A DNA stretch of 64,000 bases from Micropterix aruncella (Eukaryota; Arthropoda; Insecta; Lepidoptera; Micropterigidae): assembly GCA_944548615.1 (NCBI GenBank), contig OX155954.1:8726156-8790155 (forward strand), written 5' to 3'. The position numbers and the translations under genes are program-made. The notes under the pieces were generated by a model that was given only the letters and a program-made list of their open reading frames with translations, made no database searches and was not told where the DNA came from. Of the stretch, positions 11,588-21,587 are shown one piece after another. Position 1 is the first letter of the stretch. Every line of letters starts with the position of its first letter.

Positions 11588-12193
11588 CTCACGGGTCAAC
11601 ACCCATCCGACGGCCTCCACGCACGGGGTGCGAACCTGGGTAGGACTCTGGGTCAACCAGTTTCCCCTGGGAATCAAACCTCTGGCGCTCCTGGACGGTC
11701 TGCGCACCGTGCGGCGCAAGCCAATCGATTGTGCTCTCCGACTAACAGTCGGGGGAGTCTGGGAACTGTATTGTTTTCTATAGAGCGGGGGTGGTTGCGT
11801 ACCTTACGGCGACTGCTCTTGAAATGACCATTGGCCATCCGATCCCGGTTCATAGCCGGGCAAAGAACGCTTTGGTCCGCGATAGATTCGGTGTACACCG
11901 TTTCACCGCTTCGTAAGGGAGAGGACCGCGCAAGCGACCTCGAACTCGGAACCAATCGAGAGACCGGAGAAATCTGGTCACAATTGGAAGTAAGGGCGCG
12001 AGTTTCTCAAGCCGCTGGGAAGTAATTCCTGGCTTTCTCCCGGTAAGGAGTTGGTCTCTTACGGGTTGTGGCGTAGCTAGACGTCGGATTTGTTATGTCC
12101 AAAGTCTTCTACGCTCACTGCAGGTCAATAGAACGACTAATCGTTAAAACGTCCTGTCGTGACGGGCTCGCCCGTTGTAGTTGACAACTCAAT
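11588..12193 (-). repeat. ACGGG-hairpin family, copy A3
   Basis: This is a nearly complete copy in reverse orientation. Its start is at the right (GTTGTCAACTACAACGGGCG read on the minus strand from about 12193), and it includes all internal blocks found in the copy at 53993-54515. On the plus strand, that is antisense to the element, a 64-codon frame at 11831-12025 contains SPLRKGEDRASDLE. The same peptide is readable antisense in the 54-kb copy. Confidence 0.7.
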
Positions 12194-12214
12194 ATTATGT
12201 TAAGTCAGCGGTAG

Positions 12215-12760
12215 TTCAGTTTGAATTTATCGCGGACCATGGCGTCCTTTGCCCGGCTCTGACCTCGGGATCGGGTGGCCAATTGGTTATTTCAAGAGTG
12301 GCTGACATCAGGTCAGCATCCACCCCCGCTGCTTAGGAAACCGTATATCTTACCCGACTCCTCCAATCATTCGCCGAAGTGAACTGTCGATTGGCTGACG
12401 CCGCACGGTGCGAAAAGCGCCCAGTAGCGCCTGAACGTATTCTCCCAGGGAAACAGATCCACCAGCATGATAGCTTGGGACACACCGAGGGTAGACCCTC
12501 AATCGAAGAGGCCACTGGATAGGAGCTGAACCGTGAGTTGAGCCGACTCCTAGAACGAGATGGGTCTCAGTGGCAGCAACTGCATGATAACCATTAACTA
12601 CCACTATTAAAGAACAGTATTGCGGTGTCGACTACAACGGGAGAACCCGTCACCCCAGGCTGGTATAACGGCATGTGATCATTCTTTCAGCCGTGGGATG
12701 AGCGTAGAAAATTTAGTCCCCGCAGACTGTAGACTTTCTATCGGCCGATAGTTTAGTCGG
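12215..12760 (+). repeat. ACGGG-hairpin family, partial copies A4 and A5
   Basis: From 12215 to 12560 the 3' half of the family is present (TTATCGCGGACCATGG, GATCGGGTGGCCAATTGGTT, GCTGACGCCGCACGGTGCGA and GAGCTGAACCGTGAGTTGAG). At 12633 a new start appears (GTGTCGACTACAACGGGAGA, then ACCCGTCACCCCAGG) and runs about 130 bp. The two pieces are truncated copies in the same direction, and together with A1 and A3 they make a cluster. Confidence 0.65.
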
Positions 12761-13555
12761 ATTGGGCTGCTAGCGCGCACACTGATCCAACTAAACGGTA
12801 TAGTTGGTGGTGAGTGCACAGACTAGCCAACAGTCGGCCGTTTGCTCTCAAATAATTTGCTAGTTGGTAAGCTGCTTTTGAAGAGAGTGGTCGGAAACTG
12901 ATAGTTATAAAACGTTGTCCAGAACTGTTCCATTAAAACATCTTTCCAGACAGACAAAAAAATAATGTTTTTCTTGTTCGAAGTGATTTAAAACGTGGAG
13001 AAATTTATTTTTAAATGAAATCAAGTTTGTGGCTACTTATAAAATACAACCGACTGTGTTTATATCTTAGCGCACTAAAATAAAAAATAAAAAACAAAAC
13101 ATTTCAAGTAAAAAGCGCATTTTTTTTCAAAAATAATGATCTCATTAACGAAGACAGTAATTACCATCATTCTGTCTCAAGACGAAAAACTCACAGGCTT
13201 CTTCGGCAATAAAAATGTCAAGTTATTCGCTGAATAACGAACTGAAAAATGGCCTTGTCCCCAATATAATTAATGACGACGATGGTTTTTGTTTTCTACA
13301 CCATTAGTATGCTAAATTACACAAATACAAAGGGTTTCTAGGTATGGTGTAATAAATAATTAGTAATATGCTATCAGAAATAATAAGCAATATGCTATTT
13401 TTTAAGAATCAGCTGTTTATTTGTCTTTTCGTCGTTTGTTTTTGCTGAAATATTTTCGTTTGATCAACCATGGTAAAGTTAAAAATATGCATTATTTTCA
13501 AATATGAGATCCTGTGCCGGTGTTTTTTATTACAGTGTTTTCTATTGCTTCTTGC
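12761..13555. other. No recognisable gene
   Basis: After a short region of small hairpins (around 12740-12840) the sequence becomes AT-rich without coding or RNA signatures. Confidence 0.4.
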
Positions 13556-13559
13556 AGTC

Positions 13560-13885
13560 GGGCTATAAAGTTACCGTAAAAGCGTGCGGTTAAGAACTAC
13601 AAACAATGATGGAGAAGCTCTAGATTAAATAACCGAGACCGGTCAATAGCTCATCTGCTTCTGAATGATAACGTATAACCACAGATTTCACTGCAAACAG
13701 TCGCAAAGTTGCAGGAGTTGCGGCTGCAGACTCTTGGTCGCCCATCGTACTTGCGAGACCTTGCAGAATTTAGATCTTACAAGGAAAAAAAAATGACTTT
13801 GAAAAGTCTGTGAAAAACGCCTTCAAAGCATTCATTGCTTCCTGTCCATGAGAATTTTACAGCAGAGGAATTAAGGCTCCCTTCC
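13560..13885 (+). pseudogene. Mariner transposase relic, C-terminal third
   Basis: Plus-strand frames read AHLLLNDNV, then ISLQTVAKLQELRLQTLGRP, then (shifted) NDFEKSVKNAFKAFIASCP and EFYSRGIKAP. This order matches the mariner DD34D C-terminus: H-D-N-A-R-P-H block, the region before the last aspartate, and the F-x-x-F-x-A-S-x-x-x-E-F-Y-x-x-G-I tail. Stops and frame changes show that it is dead. The peptide is not the same part as the 5.9-kb relic, so they need not be one insertion. Confidence 0.65.
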
Positions 13886-15757
13886 GAGTTGACGCGACTA
13901 AAAATTTTGGTATTTTTGTAATGCCACGCGCCCGCGCGCTTTCGATATATACATAAAGATGTATAGGTATACCGCGGCGACAAGGGAATACGTCCCACCG
14001 TTGGCAGTGGCCAATTACGAATGACGATTTCGGCTTCGCTCGTCGTCTAATATAAACGATTTGGCTTTTCAATTATAATATAATAAATTATCAAATAACT
14101 AGCTTTATATAAAGTAAAAATTAGATTACAATAATTAAATAACTTAAGATCACTGTGTTATTTTTTATATCACTCAAAAGTATCGTTAATAAATAGAAAA
14201 AAAATAATATTTGTCCATAACATTTCTGGAAATTACGTAATTTCAAACATTTTTTCTTATATTTTTTGTATGGAAGTTCCAAAAACTGTCTTGGTAATAT
14301 GCAAACAGACCATAACGCTGGTGTGAATAGTATTTTTTAGTATTGAGAATCATCTCTAGGTTTTTCGAAAACTGAAGACAAATCTCGCTCGTTTTTATTT
14401 TGTTGGGAAACAGAAACAGAATAAAGATAATTTACAATTAATATGGAAATAATTTACCAGTTTCGTTTTGGAGAAATGATAGCTTAAGTACCGGGTTTTT
14501 AAAATCCGGCATAATTGTATTAATTTTTTTTTCCCCACCAAGTGTGCTCCCAACCAGGCCACAAAATTATGCTTCATATAGCCTTTGGCCGCCATGGCCG
14601 CCACGGCCTCTTGAGACATTGGAATGACACATCTGCATAGATTAATAGGAGTCAATATGTCCAATAATTAAATATATATTTTTAATACAAAGTTTTTGGC
14701 CTTAAATTTCCTATATAGTACAGCAAATTCATAGGTAAAGACCAAATATACAAATAAATAAGGTCGCTAACCTCTTCTATTCCAAAGCAAATTTATCAGG
14801 AAAATCGCCGCTGTATCGCTGAAACGGAAAACTTGAAATATAACTCAAGCCTTAGCCTACGTGAGCCTACTTGTTATCGAACGCCCTTTTCGCCTCTCAA
14901 AAAGTGAAACTTTTAACAAAATGTTACGACCTTCCCGTAATTGATAAGGCTCGATACTGCCAAACTTTCCATGGCAATGAACGGTATTGCGAAATAGAAA
15001 TTCCGAATCGTTTATACACTATATTTTAAATAACAGTACAACATTCCTACATATTCAAATTAGGGTACGATGGGGAATGGCGGTTCCTTAATCAGAAATG
15101 ATTATATCTCATGAATTTACATACATATTAAAGAAAACAATACCATTTTAAAAAACCTATTTATATGCTTTATACCTTTATGCTAATATTTTTTTATTAT
15201 ATGCTACCTCAGGAAGGAATTTGGGGTTTATAACACTCCGACAGTCGACGAAAATATCAAAATGGCTTTCTATTCAAGCGACTTCGGCGAGGTTTCGAGA
15301 TTTGATTGTTACAGAATCATATTCAAAGGGTTGTGGTTGGTTTGCATGTCAAACTCATAAACCCTTGTTTGTCCCCCCCCCCCCGCTCCCTTTCTGATAG
15401 GTTTCAGGAATGTAGGCTTAGAATTGCTTCGTTTAAGCCCGTCTTAAGCAATCTGTGTATACCGCATGTATAAATATTCATGTATAAGCCATAGACAGAG
15501 CAATGAAAACCTAAATTGATGAATTTCAACATACAGATTTTTTCAACAATACACAACATAAATTTATTAATAGTGGCAAGAAGATGATATTCTGGAAAAG
15601 GATAATACATAAAACAAACGCCTAGCATAAGCAAACGCATGATACAAAATACATAAAACAAATTAACAAACCGTTGGACATACCTACCTTCGCACACATC
15701 GGCCAAATTTTATATCAACAAACATTATATATACACCCATATACATCTACGAAATAG

Positions 15758-15760
<3 letters not shown>
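13886..15760. other. No recognisable gene
   Basis: Mostly AT-rich sequence. Frames of up to 100 codons (for example minus 15706-15404) have low-complexity composition and no motif. A run of nine or more C residues lies at 15376-15384. Confidence 0.4.
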
Positions 15761-15764
<4 letters not shown>

Positions 15765-15791
<27 letters not shown>

Positions 15792-15832
15792 CCACACATA
15801 CACACACACACTCAACGCACACACAAATATGC
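15765..15832. repeat. (CA)n microsatellite
   Basis: An imperfect CA/TG dinucleotide tract with CATACA and CCCACA interruptions lies immediately before copy B of the ACGGG-hairpin family. Confidence 0.9.
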
Positions 15833-15867
15833 GCTTTCATGCACAGGCACATACTGGGGGTGTCAAC

Positions 15868-16455
15868 CCAACGGGCGAACCCGTCATTCCAGGGAGTTAT
15901 ACCGGCATCAGGTCATCCTGTCTCCATGGACTGAACGCGAAAGTCTTTGCGGACAAAAACAAAGCACTGTCTAACTACACCGACATTCCGTAAGAGTCCA
16001 ACGCCTAACAGCGAGGCACTGGGCTCTTCCTGCGAGGCAAAGGGAAGAGAACCTCGCTCCCTTACTACCTACCAGATTAGGACGGATTTCTCTATCCTCT
16101 AGTCTGGTCGATTGCACGGTCTCTACCTGATCTTAAAGGTAATTCCGATCGAATTTATTGCGGATCGTAGCGCTATTTGCCCGCTAATATCACACAGGAT
16201 CGGATGACCAACGGATCGTTTCAAAGGGAGTTGACATCAGGTTAACAACAACCCCCGCTTCATAGGAAACGTACGTTTTCGGACTCCCCTGTTTATTCAC
16301 CAGAGTGGACCGTTGTTTAGCTAACGCCACACGGTGCGCAAACCAGATTAAAGTATCCGAGTTCACGTGTCCACAAAAGGGCTTACAGCCGCAGGCAGTG
16401 GCTACCGGATGGGAGCTGAACCATGAGTTGAGCCGACCTATAGTAACAAGCTCCA
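15868..16455 (+). repeat. ACGGG-hairpin family, copy B (complete-looking)
   Basis: It starts GGTGTCAACCCAACGGGCGA and ACCCGTCATTCCAGGG and ends near GGGAGCTGAACCATGAGTTG and AGCCGACC, giving about 590 bp. Internal blocks (GGACGGATTTCTCTATCCTC, TTATTGCGGATCG, AACAACCCCCGCTTCATAGG, GCTAACGCCACACGGTGCGC) keep the same order as in the other copies. No protein frame is conserved in the forward direction. Confidence 0.7.
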
Positions 16456-16929
16456 CGAAAGTGTATGTTACCGCATACTGTCACAAATATAATAACTTAT
16501 AACATTTAAATACTATATTTTATATTTGTATATTATAAGTATAATGTTACATACATTTTTTGATATTTTGAAGCTGTTTTAGCCTTAATTTTATTACCTT
16601 CAATGTTTTTATTTTATATCACGTAGTTTTAATAAAATAAATAAAATGTATGCGGTAACCTTTTCAAATAAAATTGCAGAGCACACTCAACGTCGGCTAA
16701 CTTAAGCAGCAGCTGTAACACAATTGAAAAAAACTCTACCCGCCATCACATGCATTGATATCAACTACGAGTATACTATAATGGCTTCTTTTGCGAGTAC
16801 GTGGCCTTTTAAATAAACATTTTCGGTATTTATTTAACAGTACTTCTTGTGCATCATTGCAGCCTTTTGAGCATTTGGAGGATTAATATTTGTAGTTCAC
16901 TCATTGGTAGCGAATAGTTTCGTGCAGCT

Positions 16930-17963
16930 TAGGCCATAATATCCAATTTGTTCTTGGATCGGCCTAACTCACGATACAGCTCCTATTTAGAAGCCTCCTC
17001 GTGGGGAACTCTATACCCTGGGTAAGACTCTCGCGTCTCAGGGCTCACGGCTGGTGGATCGGTTGGATTGGCTGAATCCAATCGGTTGTGCACTCTGACT
17101 AGTTGCTAAAGGAGCTGAAGACTATGGAAATGTACTGTGTCCTGAGCAGCGGGGGTAGAGTTGAGCTGTTGTCATGCCATTCTTGAAACGACCTATCGGC
17201 CACCCGATCCCGAGTGGTAGGATGGGCAATGAACGCCCAGATCCGCGATAAATTGTTCTTGAATTACCGATGTGATACAACAGGTAGAGGCCGCGTAAGC
17301 GACTTCGGTCTTGTAACTAGTTGGGAGGAAGGAGGTATCCTGATGATTAATTCGAGACGGATATATCCTTTCAAACTGGTAGGCAGGGGGCGAGTTTGCC
17401 TGCTTGGGTATCTTTCCCGGTGCCTCGTAGTAAGACGTTGGCCTCTGTCGGGCATGGTTGGCATAGCTAGACAGTAGATTTGTATTGTCTCTAAGTTTTT
17501 TTTACGCTGATCACATGGCTGAAAGAACTTACATGCTTACATATTTTATTTTTATTTTTAACACGATTATTTATTTTTGTGTTCTATTTCCTATTGTGAT
17601 CATTAGTTAGTGATTATTAGTTATAATTTGTAATGGTGACGGGAATATATATATATTTCTTTTCCTTTTTATTTATTTTTTTATTCATTGCCGAATATAT
17701 GTGATATAAAATCAAGAGAGCTAGCTGCCCTGGAACAAGTCCTGGCACTTAGTTGGGCAGCAGCAGTACTTAAATGCTAATGGTCATATCGGCCGTGTTT
17801 AATTTTAATTATATATATATTTTTTTATTGATATGATTATTAGTGATACTTGTGCACTTGTAAATGAATTGTTAAATAAAATAAATAAATAAATAAATAT
17901 GAAAGAGCTTACATATCGTTATATCAACCTGGGGGTGACGGATTCGCTCGCTGTAGTCGACAC
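16930..17963 (-). repeat. ACGGG-hairpin family, copy C, split by an insertion
   Basis: The minus-strand copy starts at about 17963 (GTGTCGACTACAGCGAGCGA, then ATCCGTCACCCCCAGG) and ends near 16930. It is interrupted at 17535-17899 by an insertion with its own target duplication. Removing that insert leaves a copy of about 670 bp, comparable to copy B, which lies 500 bp to the left in the opposite orientation. The first hairpin arm is mutated (GCGAG in place of ACGGG). Confidence 0.65.
17535..17899 (+). mobile_element. Retroposed insert with (AAAT)n tail and 15-bp target duplication
   Basis: The 365-bp insert ends in (AAAT)n at 17876-17899 and is flanked by TGAAAGAACTTACAT (17520-17534) and TGAAAGAGCTTACAT (17900-17914), which differ at one base. 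A tail plus a 15-bp duplication indicates target-primed retroposition of a 5'-truncated LINE or a SINE. No coding sequence is recognisable; it includes a (TA)n stretch. Confidence 0.75.
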
Positions 17964-18251
17964 TGCTCAACTGTAGTTCACTCGTTAGAAAGCAATTCAA
18001 ATTATAACCCAACATGTCGGCATCCACTCGTATATATGCTGTAGGAGTAAACATTTAAATGACTCATTATACAGGTTGGGCCTTAACTGTCTTCGCGGTT
18101 TCTTTTTTTATATTTAAAACTCCCTGGGTGTACGCAGGCCCAAGGGGTGGCCTGAGACGCACAAATGGAACCTCAGGAGCCACAGGAGTGGAGATCAAGT
18201 TTTGTGTTTGTGCGTATTACGCAAAAAATAACTCAGTGGCTATTGCGAGGA

Positions 18252-18760
18252 GGATGTATGAATGAATGAATGAATGAATGAATGAATGAAAATCTCTTTA
18301 TTGCACAATAAAATAAGGTACAATGGCGGACTTATTGCTACACTACAGCAATATCTTCCAGTCAACCAACATGCTGGTGTGAAAAGAAGAGTAGGCAACA
18401 AATTATAGCCTAAAATTAAATTTGAAATTATAGCATATAATATATATTGTGTAGGTATCTAAAGTAAAATGTAAATATATAAATAAATTTTTGAGTTTGA
18501 CATATTATATGTATGTATATGTATATACATACATATTTTGATATATTAACAAATAAATAAATAAATAAATAAGTAAATAAATAAACTGCCAAAATAAGGT
18601 AAGGAAAGGGAGGGGATAACGGAAAGGAAAGGAAATTTATGATTAATATTTATTGTGAAAGGAAGTGCTTTTTCAATGATTGCTTAAAGGTGAACAGCGA
18701 GCTAGCGCCTCGAATAGTTAAAGGAAGCTGATTCCACAGTCGAGCTGCATGTACGGAGAA
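18252..18760 (-). mobile_element. 3' end of a CR1/Jockey-like LINE
   Basis: On the minus strand, 18755-18656 reads LWNQLPLTIRGASSLFTFKQ followed by SLKKHFL, the usual C-terminal motif of CR1/Jockey ORF2 (L-W-N-x-L-P ... F-K-x-x-L-K-x-x-L). About 350 bp of untranslated sequence then lead to GTGCAATAAAGAGATTTTCA and a (TTCA)n microsatellite tail at 18256-18292. The 5' part is truncated just upstream of the coding fragment. Confidence 0.75.
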
Positions 18761-19344
18761 GGAGTAGGAAAAAAAAGTGGTATTGTGTTTTGGGATACGT
18801 AGGATATTATTCTGACTTGAACGAAGTGGGAGACCATGACATGTACCGAAGTGGTCAAGGTTTACGAGACATTAGTGAAGCAGCAAGCGCAAATTTTGTT
18901 CGTAAGAGGATCAAAATGTTCTAGAAAGAATAATTAATGACGGTCGCAAGAAGTCAGCGAAGACGCCAAAAACTACGCGTGAGTGAATCTGCTTGACAAA
19001 ATCCCCAACTATCGACTCGCAAGAGAACACAAGCTTTATTTATTTATTTATTTATTTTCAGGAAAACCAACAGCTAATTATAAGTTAACAAAGCCGGAGT
19101 AACATAACAGAGAGCCAATTAAAGGTTTTCACGTTTAAATAACAGTGTAGAAACATATGTGATCTTACAATTAAAGTATAAAAATGCATTAAAAATTATT
19201 CAACAATTAATGCTAAAATATTCACTGTTCAGCCGCTGCCTAGCTGAGTTAACACTCGTACAGAATAGATCAAAGTCAAAGCGTTAAATCATGTCATTGA
19301 AATTGTTATTTGTTCGCCACAGAAATGCATTTTGCCTATAGTTG

Positions 19345-19400
19345 CCGCCACCTGTCTACTACTCCGCCAACGCAAATGTGCAAACGTTTTGAGAAATTCG
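19345..19400 (+). repeat. 56-bp direct repeat, left copy
   Basis: The block from CCGCCACCTGTCTACTACTC to GTTTTGAGAAATTCG recurs at 21532-21587 in the same orientation with one mismatch. The two copies bracket a nest containing a LINE fragment, the DD41D mariner and a second mariner relic. Confidence 0.85.
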
Positions 19401-19470
19401 GATATGAAATTTCTTGCATAAATTGAAATAACGGGTGGCGCAATAGAACGTGCATATTTAAAAAAAATAT

Positions 19471-19648
19471 AAAAAAATAAATACAACAGGTATAGTTAAA
19501 ATAAAACTGAGGAATTGTTAAGTAAGAACTGAAGTTTATTTTTTAAAAATAACATCATTAAAAAAATAAATACAACAGGTATAGTTAAAATAAAACTGAG
19601 GAATTGTTAAGTAAGAACTGAAGTTTATTTTTTAAAAATAACATCATC
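19471..19648. repeat. 89-bp tandem duplication in the mariner 3' end
   Basis: Units 19471-19559 and 19560-19648 are identical except for the last base. The second unit contains the last codons and stop of the transposase gene, and the first is a non-coding copy between the stop and the terminal repeat. This is a recent slippage or unequal-exchange event inside the element. Confidence 0.9.
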
Positions 19649-20713
19649 TAAATGATGACCCTCTCTACGACGGCACTCCTCTAACCGCAAACGGAAATTA
19701 TTAAAAACTTTGTTCAGTAATGCTGGTGTGATTGCTGCCATTTCACCACGGATATTCTGCTTGAGCTCGTCGATGTTTCTTGGATTATTGCTGTAGACTT
19801 TGTGTTTAAGGTACCCCCACAAAAAAAAGTCAGGAGGCGTTAAGTCCGGACTACGTGGGGGCCATGGGATATCACCTCTCTTTGAAATCACTTTTCCAGG
19901 GAACATCTGTTTCACAACCGCCATGGAGTCATTAGATGTGTGACAAGTGGCTCCATCTTGTTGAAACCATGTCCTAGAATTCCTTATTCTTGAATTTTCA
20001 AGTTCTGGAGCCAAAAAGCCTTCCAACATAGCAACATAGCGTTGGGTATTAACAGTGACGTTTTGTCCACGCGCATTTTCAAAGAAAAACGGACCCACTA
20101 TTCCTCTGCCCGAGATTGCTGCCCATACTGTCACTTTAGGACTATGCAGTGGTTTCTGATGTTTAAGTTTAGGATTCTCACTATGCCAGTAACGACAATT
20201 TTGACGGTTTACGAACCCATTCATGTGAAAATGAGCCTCATCAGAGAAAAGGATGTTGTCACAATTGGAAAACCGATTCAGCATTTCATCAGCAAATGCG
20301 AGCCTTGCTCCGAAGTCAGATTCTTTCAATTCTTGTGTTAATTGCAGCTTGTATGGATGCAATTTAAGATCCAACTTTAAAATTCGTTGCAAACTTCGTC
20401 GCGATAAGTGTAAGACGGACGATCTCTTGCGAGTAGACATTTGTGGTTCTCCTTGTACCGACTGCATAACTCTCTCAATATTGTCTTCGGTCCTAGATGT
20501 TCTTGGACGACCTTTTGCTTTGGGTTTAAACGTTGAGCCAGTCTCTTCGAAACGCTTTATCCATATTTTAATTAAATTAGCACTCGGAGCTTGACTGATT
20601 CGCCGTAGTTCATATTCAGAACAATATAGTCGCCTAATAACAACGTATGAACGAGAGGTCTGGTAAAACGCGCGCACGCAAAATGCGCGTTGCTTCCCGT
20701 CGAAGTGACTCAT
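19625..20713 (-). CDS. DD41D mariner-family transposase
   Basis: The 362-codon uninterrupted frame starts at the ATG at 20713 (MSHFDGKQRAFCV). The reading frame is open 32 codons further upstream, but only from a GTG, and it reaches into the terminal repeat there. The N-terminus has a DUF4817/helix-turn-helix region (QRAFCVRAFYQ, then KGRPRTSRTEDN) that should bind the terminal repeats, and a second helix block (SRRSLQRILKLDLKLHPYKL). The catalytic triad reads ILFSDEAHF, WFQQDGATCHTS and SPDLTPPDFFLWG. Counting residues between the second aspartate and that of PPDFF gives 41, which defines the DD41D class of the IS630-Tc1-mariner superfamily. No stop or frameshift is present, so it could be functional; expression is not shown. 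Confidence 0.92.
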   Translation of the reverse strand: MSHFDGKQRAFCVRAFYQTSRSYVVIRRLYCSEYELRRISQAPSANLIKIWIKRFEETGSTFKPKAKGRPRTSRTEDNIERVMQSVQGEPQMSTRKRSSVLHLSRRSLQRILKLDLKLHPYKLQLTQELKESDFGARLAFADEMLNRFSNCDNILFSDEAHFHMNGFVNRQNCRYWHSENPKLKHQKPLHSPKVTVWAAISGRGIVGPFFFENARGQNVTVNTQRYVAMLEGFLAPELENSRIRNSRTWFQQDGATCHTSNDSMAVVKQMFPGKVISKRGDIPWPPRSPDLTPPDFFLWGYLKHKVYSNNPRNIDELKQNIRGEMAAITPALLNKVFNNFRLRLEECRRREGHHLDDVIFKK

Positions 20714-20825
20714 AGTAACTAAAACTCCATGAGCCCGCCTAACCAACGAGGTAAGGTTCCCCCCGCCTGCGCGCTTTCCACCCCGCCAAAAAAATGATGC
20801 AATATGCACGTTCTATTGCGCCACT

Positions 20826-21095
20826 TAGATGAGCTGTATGGGATTTTCAGACGGAAGCAGAGATATTTCACGAACTTCATTTGAATGCGCTCGATTCTAT
20901 TTATATATTTGTCATAACAAGGGTTCCATACCTGAGATGCATATTCCAAGATGCTTCTGACAAAAGTGCAGTAAAGGATCTTGAAAGTTTTAGCACGGTG
21001 AAAGCAAGTTGCACTCCTCATAACAAAACCTAAAGCTTTGGAAGCTTTAGAAACAATTTAATCATCAAAGGACACCTTTATGAAGGGTTTTGCAC
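20826..21095 (-). pseudogene. LINE ORF2 C-terminal fragment hosting the mariner
   Basis: The minus strand reads CTFVRSILEYASQVWNPCYD and INRIERIQMKFVKYLCFRLK, the region after the reverse-transcriptase thumb in CR1/Jockey LINEs (S-I-L-E-Y-x-S-x-V-W-N-P). A frameshift near 21025 separates an upstream piece reading SKASKALGFV in another register. The fragment is cut at KIPYSS by the mariner insertion and continues at 19430-19401. Confidence 0.75.
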
Positions 21096-21117
21096 AGCGA
21101 CTCACATTTTAAAGCTT

Positions 21118-21475
21118 ATGACATTCAGCTTACTGCAGGATGGAGCTACATGCCACACTGCCAGTGTCCATAGACCTCTTAAAAGAGATGTTCCCTGAGA
21201 GATTCGTCTCACGAAGAGATGATATCTGTGGCCCCACGGAGCCCTGATCTCACTCCTAATATTTTTTTCTGTGGGGACATCTGAATTCATTGATCTATGA
21301 AGATAACTCGACCACATTAGACAACCTACAACAAAACATTGTGCGTGAAATCAATGTCATTCCAAAAGCAACTTGTCACCATGTTTTCGAGAATCTGCGA
21401 GTCCGACTTCAATAAAACGAACAAGCCGTTCGACATCACCTGGATCACAGTATACCAGACAGTAGCGTCTCTTAG
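21118..21475 (+). pseudogene. Second DD41D-type mariner relic, C-terminal half
   Basis: On the plus strand, frames read LQDGATCHTASVHRPLKRDV, RFVSRRDDICG, FFLWGHLNSLIYEDN, LDNLQQNIVREINVIPKATC and HHVFENLRVRLQ. These align block by block with the C-terminal half of the intact transposase at 19625-20713 (QQDGATCHTS, FFLWGYLKHKVYSNN, IDELKQNIRGEMAAITPALL, FNNFRLRLEECRRREGHHLD) but are clearly diverged. At least one frameshift and stops are present. It points towards the intact element, so the two are convergent, and it is not simply a duplicate of it. Confidence 0.8.
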
Positions 21476-21531
21476 AAAAAAAAAATAAAACGAGGCGAGC
21501 TACCTCACGAGTTCAAGGGCTCGCATATTGA

Positions 21532-21587
21532 CCGCCACCTGTCTATTACTCCGCCAACGCAAATGTGCAAACGTTTTGAGAAATTCG
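21532..21587 (+). repeat. 56-bp direct repeat, right copy
   Basis: This is the same as 19345-19400 with one T/C difference, in the same orientation. The spacing of about 2.19 kb encloses the whole LINE/mariner nest. Confidence 0.85.

Larger units (their letters stand above)
19431..20825 (-). mobile_element. DD41D mariner transposon, apparently complete
   Basis: The 24-bp terminal inverted repeats match exactly (core GGCGCAATAGAACGTGCATA at 19437-19456, inverted at 20803-20822). TA dinucleotides flank at 19429-19430 and 20826-20827. The left end has three extra bases before the shared repeat. The element is 1395 bp and has interrupted a minus-strand LINE fragment whose reading resumes beyond its left end (a frame reads YFNLCKKFHI). 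An 89-bp tandem duplication lies inside the left end. Together with its open transposase this is the best-preserved DNA transposon in the window. Confidence 0.9.

Noticed and set aside
11831..12025. Conserved antisense peptide in the ACGGG family as a real gene
   Set aside because: Only two copies keep it, the frame limits differ, and conserved DNA alone would produce it. Kept only as a point to test.
10967..17963. ACGGG family as helitrons because of the terminal hairpin
   Set aside because: Read in the other orientation the copies end in GTAGTTGACAC rather than CTRR, and no 5' TC with A/T target is consistent across copies.
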